A DNA stretch of 39,618 nucleotides, taken from positions 1 to 39,618 of the forward strand of contig CAJQPO010000095.1 of NCBI GenBank assembly GCA_905480225.1, given 5' to 3'. This document shows, in pieces, positions 24,751 through 32,706 of this stretch. Each line of letters opens with the position of its first letter. Position 1 is the stretch's first letter. This DNA comes from an uncultured Flavobacteriales bacterium (lineage in GTDB: Bacteria; Bacteroidota; Bacteroidia; Flavobacteriales_D; Parvicellaceae). The position numbers and the translations under genes are program-made. The notes under the pieces were generated by a model. The model ran no database searches and was not told where the DNA came from. It worked only from the letters and a program-made list of their open reading frames with translations.

Positions 24751-25602
24751 ATGAAAAAGAAAGTAGTTTTATGTGCCTTGTTATTTTCTAGTGCAAGTTT
24801 TTTTGCGCAAGATCTGACATCTAAAAAAGGCGAAGCCATTCTTCCTGAAGCAGGTGATTGGGCCATTCAGTTTGATGCTGCACCGTTTTTAAATTACGCA
24901 GGTAATTTATTTAATTCTGGTACTACAGCTCCAGGTGCTGATTTTGTAAATAGTGGAACAATTGTAGGTAAATATTTTAAAGATGCGACAACCGCTTACA
25001 GAGTAAAATTAAACATCGGGTTAAATTCTTTTACAGACAAAGCATTGGTGCCAGATTTGGTTGCTTTAGATAATGACCCAGCATCTACTGCTACGGTGGA
25101 AGATTCCAAGAAAAGTTCTGCTAGTTTCATCGCTGTTGGTGGTGGAATGGAGTGGAGAAGAGGTAAAGGAAGACTTCAGGGTTTTTATGGAGGAGAACTG
25201 TTATTTATGTTGAGTACGGCTAAAACATCGTATACTTATGGTAATACCTATTCTCCTGCTGGTACACCTGCAATATCTAGTCAGGTTCATGGTGTAGATG
25301 GTTCTACGGATGCGAAAGGTAGTATATCAGGATCAACAATTGGTTTCCAATTAAGAGGATTTGTTGGATGTGAATATTTTATTGCACCGAAAATTTCTAT
25401 TGGGGCTGAGTATGGTTGGGGTCTAGGCTTGTCGAGTCAAGGTACTGGCTCATCTACATCGCAACAGGTGAATAGTGGCGGAACGTCTATGGAAGATGTC
25501 GTTACGGAGACTGCCGGCAGCAATGGTTTTGCATTAGGTGCTGACATAAATGGTGGTAATCAATTGGGTACTGCGTCTTTAGTAGCAACGTTTCATTTTT
25601 AA
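24751..25602 (+). CDS. Outer-membrane beta-barrel protein
   Basis: A 283-residue exported protein: signal peptide of about 20 residues ending SFFAQ, then an amphipathic, strand-rich sequence (FDAAPFLNYAGNLF, YRVKLNIGLNSF, SFIAVGGGMEWRRGKGRLQGFYGGELLFML, GFQLRGFVGCEYFIAPKISIGAEYGWGLGL). It ends with a terminal Phe after a strand (TASLVATFHF), the C-terminal signature of outer-membrane barrels folded by BAM. The glycine/serine-rich loops (about 165-185 and 230-250) look surface-exposed. I do not recognise the specific family; it resembles small Bacteroidota outer-membrane proteins of the OmpW/porin-like kind with eight strands or more. A hairpin terminator follows. The transported substrate, if any, is unknown. 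Confidence 0.75.
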   Translation: MKKKVVLCALLFSSASFFAQDLTSKKGEAILPEAGDWAIQFDAAPFLNYAGNLFNSGTTAPGADFVNSGTIVGKYFKDATTAYRVKLNIGLNSFTDKALVPDLVALDNDPASTATVEDSKKSSASFIAVGGGMEWRRGKGRLQGFYGGELLFMLSTAKTSYTYGNTYSPAGTPAISSQVHGVDGSTDAKGSISGSTIGFQLRGFVGCEYFIAPKISIGAEYGWGLGLSSQGTGSSTSQQVNSGGTSMEDVVTETAGSNGFALGADINGGNQLGTASLVATFHF

Positions 25603-25623
25603 GCAGAACCTTATAAATTATTT

Positions 25624-25653
25624 AAAAGCCTGCCATTATGGTGGGCTTTTTTT
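25624..25653 (+). terminator. Intrinsic terminator between the outer-membrane protein gene and smpB
   Basis: A hairpin of AAAAGCC-TG-CCA, loop TTA, TGG-TG-GGCTTTT with two G-U wobbles, followed by a T-run to 25653. The hairpin is symmetric and A-runs precede it, so it can terminate in both directions for the convergent smpB. Confidence 0.75.
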
Positions 25654-26110
25654 ATCTATAATCTTTTTTTATTCTATCTAAGGACCTTTTATTATCTCGG
25701 TCTTTGATAGTTTCTCTTTTGTCATGAAGCTTTTTACCTTGGGCCAGACCAATTTTTATTTTTGCTAAGCCTTTACTGTTTATGAATAAACTCAAGGGTA
25801 TTAATGTAAATCCTTTCGTTTTTAGATTTTTGTGAATTTTCGTTATTTCTGATCTATTCAATAAAAGCTTACGATCTCTTCTTACTTCATGATTGTAGTG
25901 ACCGCCATTTTCATATTCATCAATGTATGCATTTCTTAAAAAAACTTCTTCTTTTTGGATTACACAATACGCTTCACCAATACTTGCCTTACCTTGTCGA
26001 ATAGACTTGATTTCTGTACCCAATAATTGAATTCCAGCTATAAATTCATCGATGATAAGGTACTCGAATCGAGCTTTTTTGTTTTTTATGTTGATGTTAT
26101 CGGAAGACAT
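25652..26110 (-). CDS. smpB: SsrA-binding protein SmpB
   Basis: SmpB, the 152-residue RNA-binding partner of tmRNA (SsrA) in trans-translation, which frees stalled ribosomes and tags the truncated protein. The conserved core is visible: NIKNKKARFEYLIIDEFIAGIQLLGTEIKSIRQGKASIGEAYC, then VRRDRKLLLNRSEI, GFTLIPLSLFINSKGLAKIKIGLAQGKKLHDKRETIKDRD, and a basic tail (KRSLDRIKKDYR) that enters the ribosomal A site. The tmRNA gene is not in the window. An exact -7 element ends five bases before the ATG, so the transcript may be leaderless. It is convergent with the outer-membrane protein gene across a shared terminator. Confidence 0.97.
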   Translation of the reverse strand: MSSDNINIKNKKARFEYLIIDEFIAGIQLLGTEIKSIRQGKASIGEAYCVIQKEEVFLRNAYIDEYENGGHYNHEVRRDRKLLLNRSEITKIHKNLKTKGFTLIPLSLFINSKGLAKIKIGLAQGKKLHDKRETIKDRDNKRSLDRIKKDYR

Positions 26111-26114
26111 AGTT

Positions 26115-26122
26115 CAAAGGTA
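26115..26122 (-). promoter_or_regulatory. -7 element of smpB, possibly giving a leaderless mRNA
   Basis: An exact minus-strand TACCTTTG (26122-26115), five bases before the smpB ATG. With a start point 5-7 bases downstream, transcription would begin at or inside the start codon. No clean -33 TTG is at the usual distance. Confidence 0.4.
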
Positions 26123-26136
26123 ATAAACTAGGGTTT

Positions 26137-26961
26137 TCAACCTAATACAACGTCTAAGACCATCATGAGTATAAAACCAAGGATAAATCCCATCGTTGCG
26201 ATATCGGTGTATTTGTCCCTTTGTGTTTCTGGAATCACTTCTTCTACAACTACATATATCATAGCCCCGGCAGCAAAAGCCAAGGCATATGGTAGAATTG
26301 GCTCAAATGACGTGACAGCCCAAGCACCGCAAACGCCGGCTATTGGTTCTACAATTGCAGAGAGCTGACCGTACCAAAAGCTCTTTCTTTTTGAAACACC
26401 TTGTCTTCTAAGTGGCATTGCGACCGCAATTCCTTCCGGAAAATTTTGAATACCTATGCCAATTGCGATAACTACAGCCGCAGAAATTAATTCGATATCA
26501 CCACCAGCTGCTCCAAATATTACGCCTACGGCAAGACCTTCAGGAATATTGTGTAAAGTAATTGCCAATACCAGAAGTGTTGTGCTGTGCCAATCTGTTT
26601 GGATACCCTCTTTCTCATCTTTCGAGAAATTAATATGTAAATGAGGTAATAGCTTGTCCAGCCCAAATAAAAACACGGCGCCTAATAGGAATCCGACTGC
26701 AGCTGGCATGACTTCCCATCCATCAGACATGCCCATATCTGATGCTTGTTCTATTGCGGGCATTAGAAGGCCAAAACAGCTTGCCGCAACCATTACACCT
26801 CCTGTGAATCCCAACAAACCGTCTAGCAATGATCTTTTGAGCTCTTTAAAGAAAAATACTAACGCGGCTCCTGCAGCTGTTAGCAGCCAAGTAAATGTGG
26901 TTGCAATTAGTGCTGCAAGAATTGGATCAATATTAGCAAACCACTTATAAAGAGACTCCAT
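26137..26961 (-). CDS. ZIP-family divalent metal transporter
   Basis: A 274-residue inner-membrane transporter of the ZIP family (ZupT-like), which imports zinc, iron or manganese into the cytoplasm. About eight transmembrane helices are apparent. The signature motifs are HNIPEGLAVGVIFG (137-150) in the fourth helix and QNFPEGIAVAMPLR (172-185) in the fifth, with VEP at 204-206 and a short His/Asp-rich loop (PHLHINF) near 106-112. Its ATG overlaps the last base of the upstream DtxR gene's stop (TAATG), so the two are translationally coupled and the regulator probably controls the transporter. The exact metal is uncertain; DtxR regulation suggests manganese or iron. Confidence 0.93.
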   Translation of the reverse strand: MESLYKWFANIDPILAALIATTFTWLLTAAGAALVFFFKELKRSLLDGLLGFTGGVMVAASCFGLLMPAIEQASDMGMSDGWEVMPAAVGFLLGAVFLFGLDKLLPHLHINFSKDEKEGIQTDWHSTTLLVLAITLHNIPEGLAVGVIFGAAGGDIELISAAVVIAIGIGIQNFPEGIAVAMPLRRQGVSKRKSFWYGQLSAIVEPIAGVCGAWAVTSFEPILPYALAFAAGAMIYVVVEEVIPETQRDKYTDIATMGFILGFILMMVLDVVLG

Positions 26962-27629
26962 TATAATGGCTTAACAATTAAATTATCGGCAACTCTGTTG
27001 GAGATACTTCTTTGGATATTTGCTACTTCAATACTCAAAGAGCGATCATATTCAAAAACATTAATTAGACGTATTTCAGAACCTAGTTTTAATTGACTCT
27101 TTTCTAAATGTTTTAAAAATACACTTGAGGAATCGGCAACACCAACAAGCGTGCAAAACGTACCTGTTTCTATTTCGGACAAAAGTAATGTATCGTGATA
27201 GTTTTCTATTTCACCATGACTATTTGGAATAGGATCTCCATGGGGGTCAAATTTTGGATTGCCTAGAAAAATATCGAGTCTATTGGTTAATTCAGAGGAT
27301 TGAATGTGTTCCAATTGTTCTGCTATATCGTGCACTTCATCCCAGTTGAAGCTAAGTTTATCAACTAAGAAAACTTCCCAAAGTCTGTGTTTCCTGATGG
27401 TGTTGAGGGCAATTAACTGTCCACTATCGGTCAATTGAACACCGTAATATTTTTTATAGCTTACCAAGCCTTTTTCTGCCAATTTCTTCATCATGTCTGT
27501 AACACTTGAAGCTTTTGTATTTAATGATTTAGCAATCGCATTGGTACTAACTCCTTGATTAGATGTCTGAGATAAACTGAAAATGGCTTTTAAATAATTC
27601 TCTTCTGTATGGTTGATGAAATGCCTCAT
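26961..27629 (-). CDS. DtxR/MntR-family metal-dependent transcriptional regulator
   Basis: A 222-residue metal-sensing repressor. The N-terminal winged helix (about 10-65) includes a recognition helix in NAIAKSLNTKASSVTDMMKKLAEKGLVSYKKYYGVQLTD. The dimerisation and metal-binding domain (about 70-140) has RKHRLWEVFLVDKLSFNWDEVHDIAEQLEHIQS with conserved E-x-x-H-x-x-A-E-x-L-E-H ligands and the FDPHGDPIP loop. A C-terminal FeoA/SH3-like domain (about 145-222) is present. The family uses Mn2+ or Fe2+ as co-repressor. It is divergent from a TonB receptor, with a DtxR-like palindrome in the 72-base gap, and it is the first gene of an operon with the ZIP transporter. It likely autoregulates. Confidence 0.94.
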   Translation of the reverse strand: MRHFINHTEENYLKAIFSLSQTSNQGVSTNAIAKSLNTKASSVTDMMKKLAEKGLVSYKKYYGVQLTDSGQLIALNTIRKHRLWEVFLVDKLSFNWDEVHDIAEQLEHIQSSELTNRLDIFLGNPKFDPHGDPIPNSHGEIENYHDTLLLSEIETGTFCTLVGVADSSSVFLKHLEKSQLKLGSEIRLINVFEYDRSLSIEVANIQRSISNRVADNLIVKPL

Positions 27630-27671
27630 TTGTGCGCAATTTACAGAATTATTTAGATGTTAAGTATATAT

Positions 27672-27691
27672 TTTTTAGATTAGCCTAAAAA
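27672..27691. promoter_or_regulatory. DtxR-type operator between the regulator and TonB-receptor genes
   Basis: A perfect 7-bp inverted repeat, TTTTTAG / CTAAAAA, with a 6-base ATTAGC spacer (20 bp total). The core TTAGATTAGCCTAA differs from the classical DtxR/IdeR box half TTAGGTTAGCCTAA at one base. It lies 10 bases upstream of the GTG of the receptor gene and about 43 bases from the regulator ATG, so binding would block receptor expression and perhaps the regulator's own promoter. Confidence 0.65.
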
Positions 27692-27701
27692 TTTATTTAT
27701 A

Positions 27702-29942
27702 GTGTATAAAATAATTGGTGTTTTATCTCTGTTTATTTCGTTTGCTGTACAAAGTCAAGTTCGTGTCGAATTCAGTGTTTTTGATGCAGATGGTGCTGTG
27801 ATTCCTTACGTTGATCTGAGAATAGATAGTGCTGTTTTTGTTCAAACGAATGAGCTGGGGAAAGTTTCAACAATTGTGAATTCAGGATCACATAATTTAG
27901 AACTCTCCGCTTTTGGTTATCGCGACAAACAAGTGATTTTTTCAACGAGTCAATCACCCATAGCATATTCCCTAACTTCCATTAAAGAACTGGATGAGGT
28001 AGTAATTTCTGGTACTTTATCTGAGGTTTCAAAATCAAAATCACCTGTCGCAATTACGGTATTAAGGCCGGCTTTCTTTAAGAAGAATCCTTCACCTAGC
28101 ATATTTGGTGTCATTGAACAAGTAAACGGAATTCGAACTCAAATGAACTGTAATGTGTGTAACACTGGGGATATTCATATCAATGGCATGGAAGGCGCGT
28201 ATACGATGATTACCATTGACGGTATGCCCATAGTCGGTGGTTTATCGACTGTTTATGGATTACAAGGGATTCCAAGTAGTTTAATTGAACGCATAGAAAT
28301 AATAAAGGGACCAGCATCAACGCTCTACGGATCGGAAGCGGTCGGTGGCCTTATAAACGTAATCACTCAAAACCCAAATTCGAGTAAAAAACTAAACCTC
28401 GACATGAGCTTATCTTCTTATCTGGAGAATAACATTGACTTTGGTACTTCTGTTCAATTAGGTAGAGTTAGTACATTATTAGGAGTTAATTACTTTAAAT
28501 ACGATAATCCTACTGATTTTAATGGCGATAACTTCACAGATTTAACACTGCAAAATCGCATTTCTATTTTTAATAAGTGGAATATTAAAAGAAGTAAAAA
28601 TAGAATTGCAAATGTTGCTTTCAGATATGTATATGAAGATCGCTGGGGCGGGGAGATGCAATGGACCAAGGCGCACAGGGGTGGTGATGCAGTATATGGA
28701 GAATCAATATGGACCAGTAGGTATGAATTTATAGGGAATTATCAATTTCCCTTTAAAGAACGTATAATCCTGCAGACATCGGCTTCTAGTCACGAACAAA
28801 ATTCTGCTTATGGAGATCTGAAATTTGATGCAACTCAGAAAATTATATTCAATCAGCTTAACTGGAGCAAGGAGCTCGGTAAAAACAACCTGTCTGCAGG
28901 ACTTGCTTACAGACATACATTTTACGACGACAATACAGTTGCAACCAGCGAATTATTAGATAATATTTTATTGAACCATCCGTCGGTAATTGGATTACCT
29001 GGTGCTTTTATTCAGAATCTAACTTTCTTTTCAGAAAGGAGTCAATTGTTAATGGGTATGCGTGTGGATTACCACCCCATTCACGGTAGTGTTCTTTCGC
29101 CCCGTTTCAATTATAAAAATTCACCGAGCGACAAGGTTGATATGCGATTTGCGCTAGGTAATGGATTCAGAGTAGTCAATCTTTTTGCAGAGGAACATGC
29201 CGCTTTGACTGGAGCTCGAGAAGTTATCATAAAAGAAACGCTGAATCCTGAAACATGCTACAATGCCTCTTTCAATTTAACACGGAGGATCTTTACTCGA
29301 TTAGGAATGCTGACTTTGGATGGTCATTTATTTTATACTTATTTCACCAATAAGATTAATCCTAACTATGAAGAAGACGACGACAAAATTATCTATGAGA
29401 ATTTAAATGGTTATGCGATTTATAGAGGATTGAATATAGACGCTAGATATAAATTTGAATTTCCATTGACTATTAATTTAGGTTTTTCACTTTTAGATGC
29501 TTTTCAAATGATTAAAATGAGCGAAGGCTCTTATTCCAAAGGATACCCCATGCTTACTGAACGTGTGTCTAGCACGGCAGCTATCAGCTACCATTTCAGG
29601 AAATCAAAAATGACTTTGGATTATACTTCTGTAAGCTATGGTAAAATGAGGCTTCCTATTTTAGAAAATGATTTTAGACCAGCTTATTCACAACCCTTTG
29701 CTATTCATAATCTTAAATTAACAAAAGCGATCAATCAGAAGTTCGATTTATATCTGGGGATTAAAAATATTTTCAATTTTAGACCTCCAGCCAACTCAAT
29801 CATGCGGCCGTTTGACCCTTTTGATAGGGAAGTTGATGATCCGGTCAACAATCCTTTTGGTTATACTTTTGACCCATCGTATGTTTATGCACCCAATCAG
29901 GGAACAAGAGGTTATTTCGGACTCACATTTCACTTGGAATGA
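27702..29942 (+). CDS. TonB-dependent receptor, probably for a metal
   Basis: A 746-residue outer-membrane receptor. The signal peptide (about 19 residues, ending VQSQ) is followed by a carboxypeptidase-regulatory-like domain (to about 90). A TonB-box-like LDEVVISGT sits at 97-105, and a plug domain (about 105-230) contains INGMEGAYTMITIDGMPIVGGLSTVYGL and IERIEIIKGPASTLYGSEAVGGLINVIT. The beta-barrel ends in GTRGYFGLTFHLE. The plug carries a cysteine pair, CNVC (150-153), just before GDIHINGMEG. The GTG start fits the signal peptide; no upstream alternative is open. Control by the adjacent DtxR protein is inferred from the operator. The next gene, a thioredoxin-like protein, overlaps it by 4 bases. 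Substrate: likely an iron or manganese complex, not proven by sequence. Confidence 0.93.
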   Translation: MYKIIGVLSLFISFAVQSQVRVEFSVFDADGAVIPYVDLRIDSAVFVQTNELGKVSTIVNSGSHNLELSAFGYRDKQVIFSTSQSPIAYSLTSIKELDEVVISGTLSEVSKSKSPVAITVLRPAFFKKNPSPSIFGVIEQVNGIRTQMNCNVCNTGDIHINGMEGAYTMITIDGMPIVGGLSTVYGLQGIPSSLIERIEIIKGPASTLYGSEAVGGLINVITQNPNSSKKLNLDMSLSSYLENNIDFGTSVQLGRVSTLLGVNYFKYDNPTDFNGDNFTDLTLQNRISIFNKWNIKRSKNRIANVAFRYVYEDRWGGEMQWTKAHRGGDAVYGESIWTSRYEFIGNYQFPFKERIILQTSASSHEQNSAYGDLKFDATQKIIFNQLNWSKELGKNNLSAGLAYRHTFYDDNTVATSELLDNILLNHPSVIGLPGAFIQNLTFFSERSQLLMGMRVDYHPIHGSVLSPRFNYKNSPSDKVDMRFALGNGFRVVNLFAEEHAALTGAREVIIKETLNPETCYNASFNLTRRIFTRLGMLTLDGHLFYTYFTNKINPNYEEDDDKIIYENLNGYAIYRGLNIDARYKFEFPLTINLGFSLLDAFQMIKMSEGSYSKGYPMLTERVSSTAAISYHFRKSKMTLDYTSVSYGKMRLPILENDFRPAYSQPFAIHNLKLTKAINQKFDLYLGIKNIFNFRPPANSIMRPFDPFDREVDDPVNNPFGYTFDPSYVYAPNQGTRGYFGLTFHLE

Positions 29943-30403
29943 AGGCAATACTTGTTCTGATATCAATACTTGTTATGGGAAATTCGGCAAGGGCTCAAGT
30001 AGATTGGATTAGATTCGCAAGTTTGTCAGACAGTATGCGGGAAACGCCTAAGCCCATTGTTGTTTTCATTCACGCTCCTTGGTGTAATTACTGCAAAATG
30101 ATGCAGAAATTTGTTTTTAAGGATGACGTAATTTCTAGACAACTCAATCAAAACTTTTACTCGATTGCTTTAGATGCAGAAGCAAAAGATACCGTTAGAT
30201 TTAAAGGGGTGAGTTTTGCGCCTGAAAGGCAACCAAATGGAAAATTGCTTCATGAGCTTGCCGTGAAAATTGGGGCAGTTGATGGTAAGTTATCTTATCC
30301 AACAACCGTATTTTTAGATAGTAGTTCTGAGGTTGTCGCCCAATTTCAAGGCTATTTGAATAAGGATGAGTTTGGAATTGTTTTAAAAACATTAACAAAG
30401 TAA
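29939..30403 (+). CDS. Secreted thioredoxin-like protein
   Basis: A 154-residue periplasmic thioredoxin-fold protein. The signal peptide (about 19 residues, ending ARAQ) is followed by a short helix, the active site FIHAPWCNYCKMM (Cys 49 and 52), and a cis-proline segment SYPTTVFLDSSSEVVAQFQGYL typical of thioredoxins. The insertion between (about 75-110, DTVRFKGVSFAPERQPNGK) resembles other Bacteroidota thioredoxin-like proteins. The ATG overlaps the TGA of the TonB receptor (ATGA), so it is its dedicated downstream partner and shares the DtxR-type control. It may keep thiols reduced in the receptor or help metal handling; that role is inference. Confidence 0.88.
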   Translation: MKAILVLISILVMGNSARAQVDWIRFASLSDSMRETPKPIVVFIHAPWCNYCKMMQKFVFKDDVISRQLNQNFYSIALDAEAKDTVRFKGVSFAPERQPNGKLLHELAVKIGAVDGKLSYPTTVFLDSSSEVVAQFQGYLNKDEFGIVLKTLTK

Positions 30404-30412
30404 TTGTTATCG

Positions 30413-30446
30413 CATTTAGGATTTTATGTAAACTTGTTCCTAAATG
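30413..30446. repeat. 34-bp dyad with 9-bp perfect arms before pqiA
   Basis: CATTTAGGA (30413-30421) and its exact complement TCCTAAATG (30438-30446) enclose a 16-base AT-rich spacer. The arm centres are 25 bp apart. It fills most of the 56-base gap between the thioredoxin-like gene and pqiA. It has no T-tract, so a regulatory protein site or an RNA hairpin with a large loop is more likely than a terminator. Confidence 0.5.
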
Positions 30447-30459
30447 GTCTATTCTTGAG

Positions 30460-31392
30460 ATGAAAGCACGAAACTTAATTTACCTATTTGTTCTTTTCAC
30501 ATTTGTGTTAACAAGTGCTTATGGCTCATACAAAATGTTAGGTTCCGCAAAGGAATTTCTTTTAAATCGTGAAAAGTATACCGAGGCGGTTGTTTTAACA
30601 GAGGGGATTTTAGATCCTGTTAGTTGGATACCAAATGGAAGTTGGGAAGAAAAAGTAGCACGTGCCGATGTTTTCAAGGCAAGATCAAATAGGGCACATG
30701 GTACCATAGTGAAATATGGTTTATGGATGTCTTTAATCGCATTTCTATTAATAGCTGCTCCAATTGTTCTTTTTTTGAGGAAAAGAGTAGTCTGGAGATA
30801 CTTGGCTTATTCTATTTTGTCAATAGCTGTATTTGCGCTAATAATTGGAGTCTCAACCCCGATGATGGAAATGGCGGCATTCAATACTGATTTGACCATT
30901 CCATTCGATTTTTCAGAAGCTGCTACAGATTTTCCAATGCTTAGTTCCGGTATGTTAGAACTTATTAGTTTCGATGTAACTTTTGAGGGTAGAATGTATT
31001 ATTTCTATCAAAGCAAGTCAATAATGGGTCTTATTCAAATACTGCTTGCTCAAGGCAATTACTTCGTAGGCATAGCCATTCTAATCTTTTCATTAATACT
31101 TCCGGTTACCAAATTATTTTGTTCTTTTTCACAGCTGTTTAGTACTCGGTTCGCAGCCAATCGTATTGTTCTTTTTATTACGAATTATTTGGGCAAGTGG
31201 AGTATGGCAGATGTTTTTGTGGTGGCTTTATTTTTAGGCTATTTTTCTTTTGCAAATATGAATGTGGGAATTGAAACGCAAACAAAACCTCTTTTTGGAT
31301 TATATTGCTTCGCAGCATACGTAATCCTGTCTTTGCTGTCTTCACATTTTATTAATCTAGCTCTGAAATCAGAAAGTAATAATGATGGATAA
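30460..31392 (+). CDS. PqiA-family inner-membrane protein
   Basis: A 310-residue polytopic membrane protein of the paraquat-inducible protein A family. The C-terminal half (about 190-300) has the family pattern: FVGIAILIFSLILPVTKLFCSFSQL, NYLGKWSMADVFVVALFLGYFSF (the GKWSMADVFVVAL core is diagnostic), then a final helix YVILSLLSSHFINLAL. The N-terminal half is unlike classical PqiA: a membrane anchor, a hydrophilic segment and two further helices (about 85-130). No CxxC zinc-ribbon is visible. PqiA works with PqiB/C MCE-type proteins in lipid transport between membranes; those partners are absent here. It shares an 11-base overlap with the next lipoprotein gene. Its link to the metal operon upstream is only directional. 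Confidence 0.85.
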   Translation: MKARNLIYLFVLFTFVLTSAYGSYKMLGSAKEFLLNREKYTEAVVLTEGILDPVSWIPNGSWEEKVARADVFKARSNRAHGTIVKYGLWMSLIAFLLIAAPIVLFLRKRVVWRYLAYSILSIAVFALIIGVSTPMMEMAAFNTDLTIPFDFSEAATDFPMLSSGMLELISFDVTFEGRMYYFYQSKSIMGLIQILLAQGNYFVGIAILIFSLILPVTKLFCSFSQLFSTRFAANRIVLFITNYLGKWSMADVFVVALFLGYFSFANMNVGIETQTKPLFGLYCFAAYVILSLLSSHFINLALKSESNNDG

Positions 31393-31981
31393 TCGTATTC
31401 TTGTTTGGATGCTTATTTTACTTTTATGTAATCGGTGTCAAAGCAATTCAGAAAACCAGAAGCATACGGCACTTAATGTGCTTCCTGCTGAAGAGCACGT
31501 ACCAAATGAATCGAATGATTCTACTTATTTCGTGAATACCGAGTTATACAAAATATTCTTTCCCGATTCAATTATTCAAAAGAATAGCTCAATCTCTTCA
31601 CCTCAAGGCAAAATTGAGTCATATGCAACGATTTGTAGGCCAAAAAAGCACGAAGTGTATATTGTGAGGTGTTTAGCATTTCCTCCAGAAGTTTTTGAAA
31701 ATCAGGCTGATTCATTTGGCCACTTATTGCTTGAGAATAGCATAATAGAAATTAAAAGAGAATATGGATTAGATACTATAAGTATTGATGAAAATCGATT
31801 AATAGCTGGACAGCAAGGGCATTATTTACAAGGTAATAACGAATCAGACTATCTATCTTGTTTTCACAGTTTGTATAATCATGTGCTCTATCAATTGGTC
31901 GTTTCGTCTGACTCCGGTCGCGTTCAACAGTCTGCGAAGGATGTTTTTTTCAATTCATTCCGAATTATGAAAAATGAATAA
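31385..31981 (+). CDS. Small predicted lipoprotein
   Basis: A 198-residue putative lipoprotein that I cannot assign to a family. A hydrophobic leader (ILVWMLILLLCNRC) ends in a Cys at about 18, compatible with lipidation although the lipobox is not ideal. The body (about 45-195) looks like a single mixed alpha/beta domain, with segments KIFFPDSIIQKNSSI, YIVRCLAFPPEVF and YNHVLYQLVVSSDSGRVQQSAKDVFFNSF, reminiscent of bacterial DUF-type single-domain lipoproteins. The ATG at 31385 or 31382 (tandem ATGATG) lies inside the end of pqiA, so it is co-transcribed and coupled to it. It is probably a pqiA-linked envelope protein. Confidence 0.65.
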   Translation: MDNRILVWMLILLLCNRCQSNSENQKHTALNVLPAEEHVPNESNDSTYFVNTELYKIFFPDSIIQKNSSISSPQGKIESYATICRPKKHEVYIVRCLAFPPEVFENQADSFGHLLLENSIIEIKREYGLDTISIDENRLIAGQQGHYLQGNNESDYLSCFHSLYNHVLYQLVVSSDSGRVQQSAKDVFFNSFRIMKNE

Positions 31982-32051
31982 GGCACTTTGCTTAAAGTTT
32001 ATAACATTGCCTGATTGTCTTTTCTTTTCTATACTTCCTTATACAGCTTCT

Positions 32052-32663
32052 TTAATGAGTCGTTTTGTAGAGCAATTTTTCTCCCGCCTCAATTTTCGCG
32101 TTTAGAAAATTTTCTTTCGGGGGAATCGGGCAATTATATCCTGTTGAATAATGGCAGTATGGATTGAAACTTTTGTTAAAATCAAGTTCTAACAATTCAC
32201 CTTTTTTGGGAATGCGGGCTTCTATATACCTGCCACCACCATAAGTAGTTCCACCATTGGTTAGGTCTGTAAATGGAATGAACAAATAGTCTCGGTAGAT
32301 TGGATTCTTCATTAATTTTATATTTTGATAAATGGGCAATTTGAATTTATTGCCATTGAGCACAAATTTTAGCACAGCATACTGACGAAACTCTTTCAGA
32401 TTTCCAGAACTGGTTGCCATTGTAAAAGGAGCTCCTATTTTTTTTTTAACCTTTATGACTAATCGATAGCTTTCATCAACGTCGTAATATTTTAAACCAG
32501 TAAAAGAGCGTATTGAGTCTGGATGTAGAGGAGATGTTACAGAATCCTGGTAATCTGAATCTAACTTTATTCTTCTTTGATGCTCATTTGAATTGTAATC
32601 TGTTTGTGCAAATCCAGCTAGGAACCATAGCATTAGTATGATGGTTGAAAATACATTAGTCAT
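32052..32663 (-). CDS. DUF1684 secreted protein
   Basis: A 203-residue exported protein of the DUF1684 family, with a signal peptide ending GFAQ. The family core is clear in the C-terminal half: LFIPFTDLTNGGTTYGGGRYIEARIPKKGELLELDFNKSFNPYCHYSTGYNCPIPPKENFLNAKIEAGEKL, with the conserved GGGRY, NPYC and CPIPPKEN motifs. An earlier YRLVIKVKKKIGAPFTMATSSG segment also fits. The domain is about 150 residues, as in relatives. Biochemical function is undefined for the family. It is convergent with the pqiA/lipoprotein genes, 43 bases downstream of an unknown secreted protein in the same direction, with which it may be co-transcribed. Confidence 0.88.
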   Translation of the reverse strand: MTNVFSTIILMLWFLAGFAQTDYNSNEHQRRIKLDSDYQDSVTSPLHPDSIRSFTGLKYYDVDESYRLVIKVKKKIGAPFTMATSSGNLKEFRQYAVLKFVLNGNKFKLPIYQNIKLMKNPIYRDYLFIPFTDLTNGGTTYGGGRYIEARIPKKGELLELDFNKSFNPYCHYSTGYNCPIPPKENFLNAKIEAGEKLLYKTTH

Positions 32664-32706
32664 TTCTAAAAAGAATTTTGAAATGGTACGAAAGAATAGT
32701 AGAAAT

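Noticed and set aside
31985-31998. ACTTT-GCTT-AAAGT mini-hairpin after the small lipoprotein gene
   Set aside because: Only a five-pair, AT-rich stem; too weak to call a terminator.
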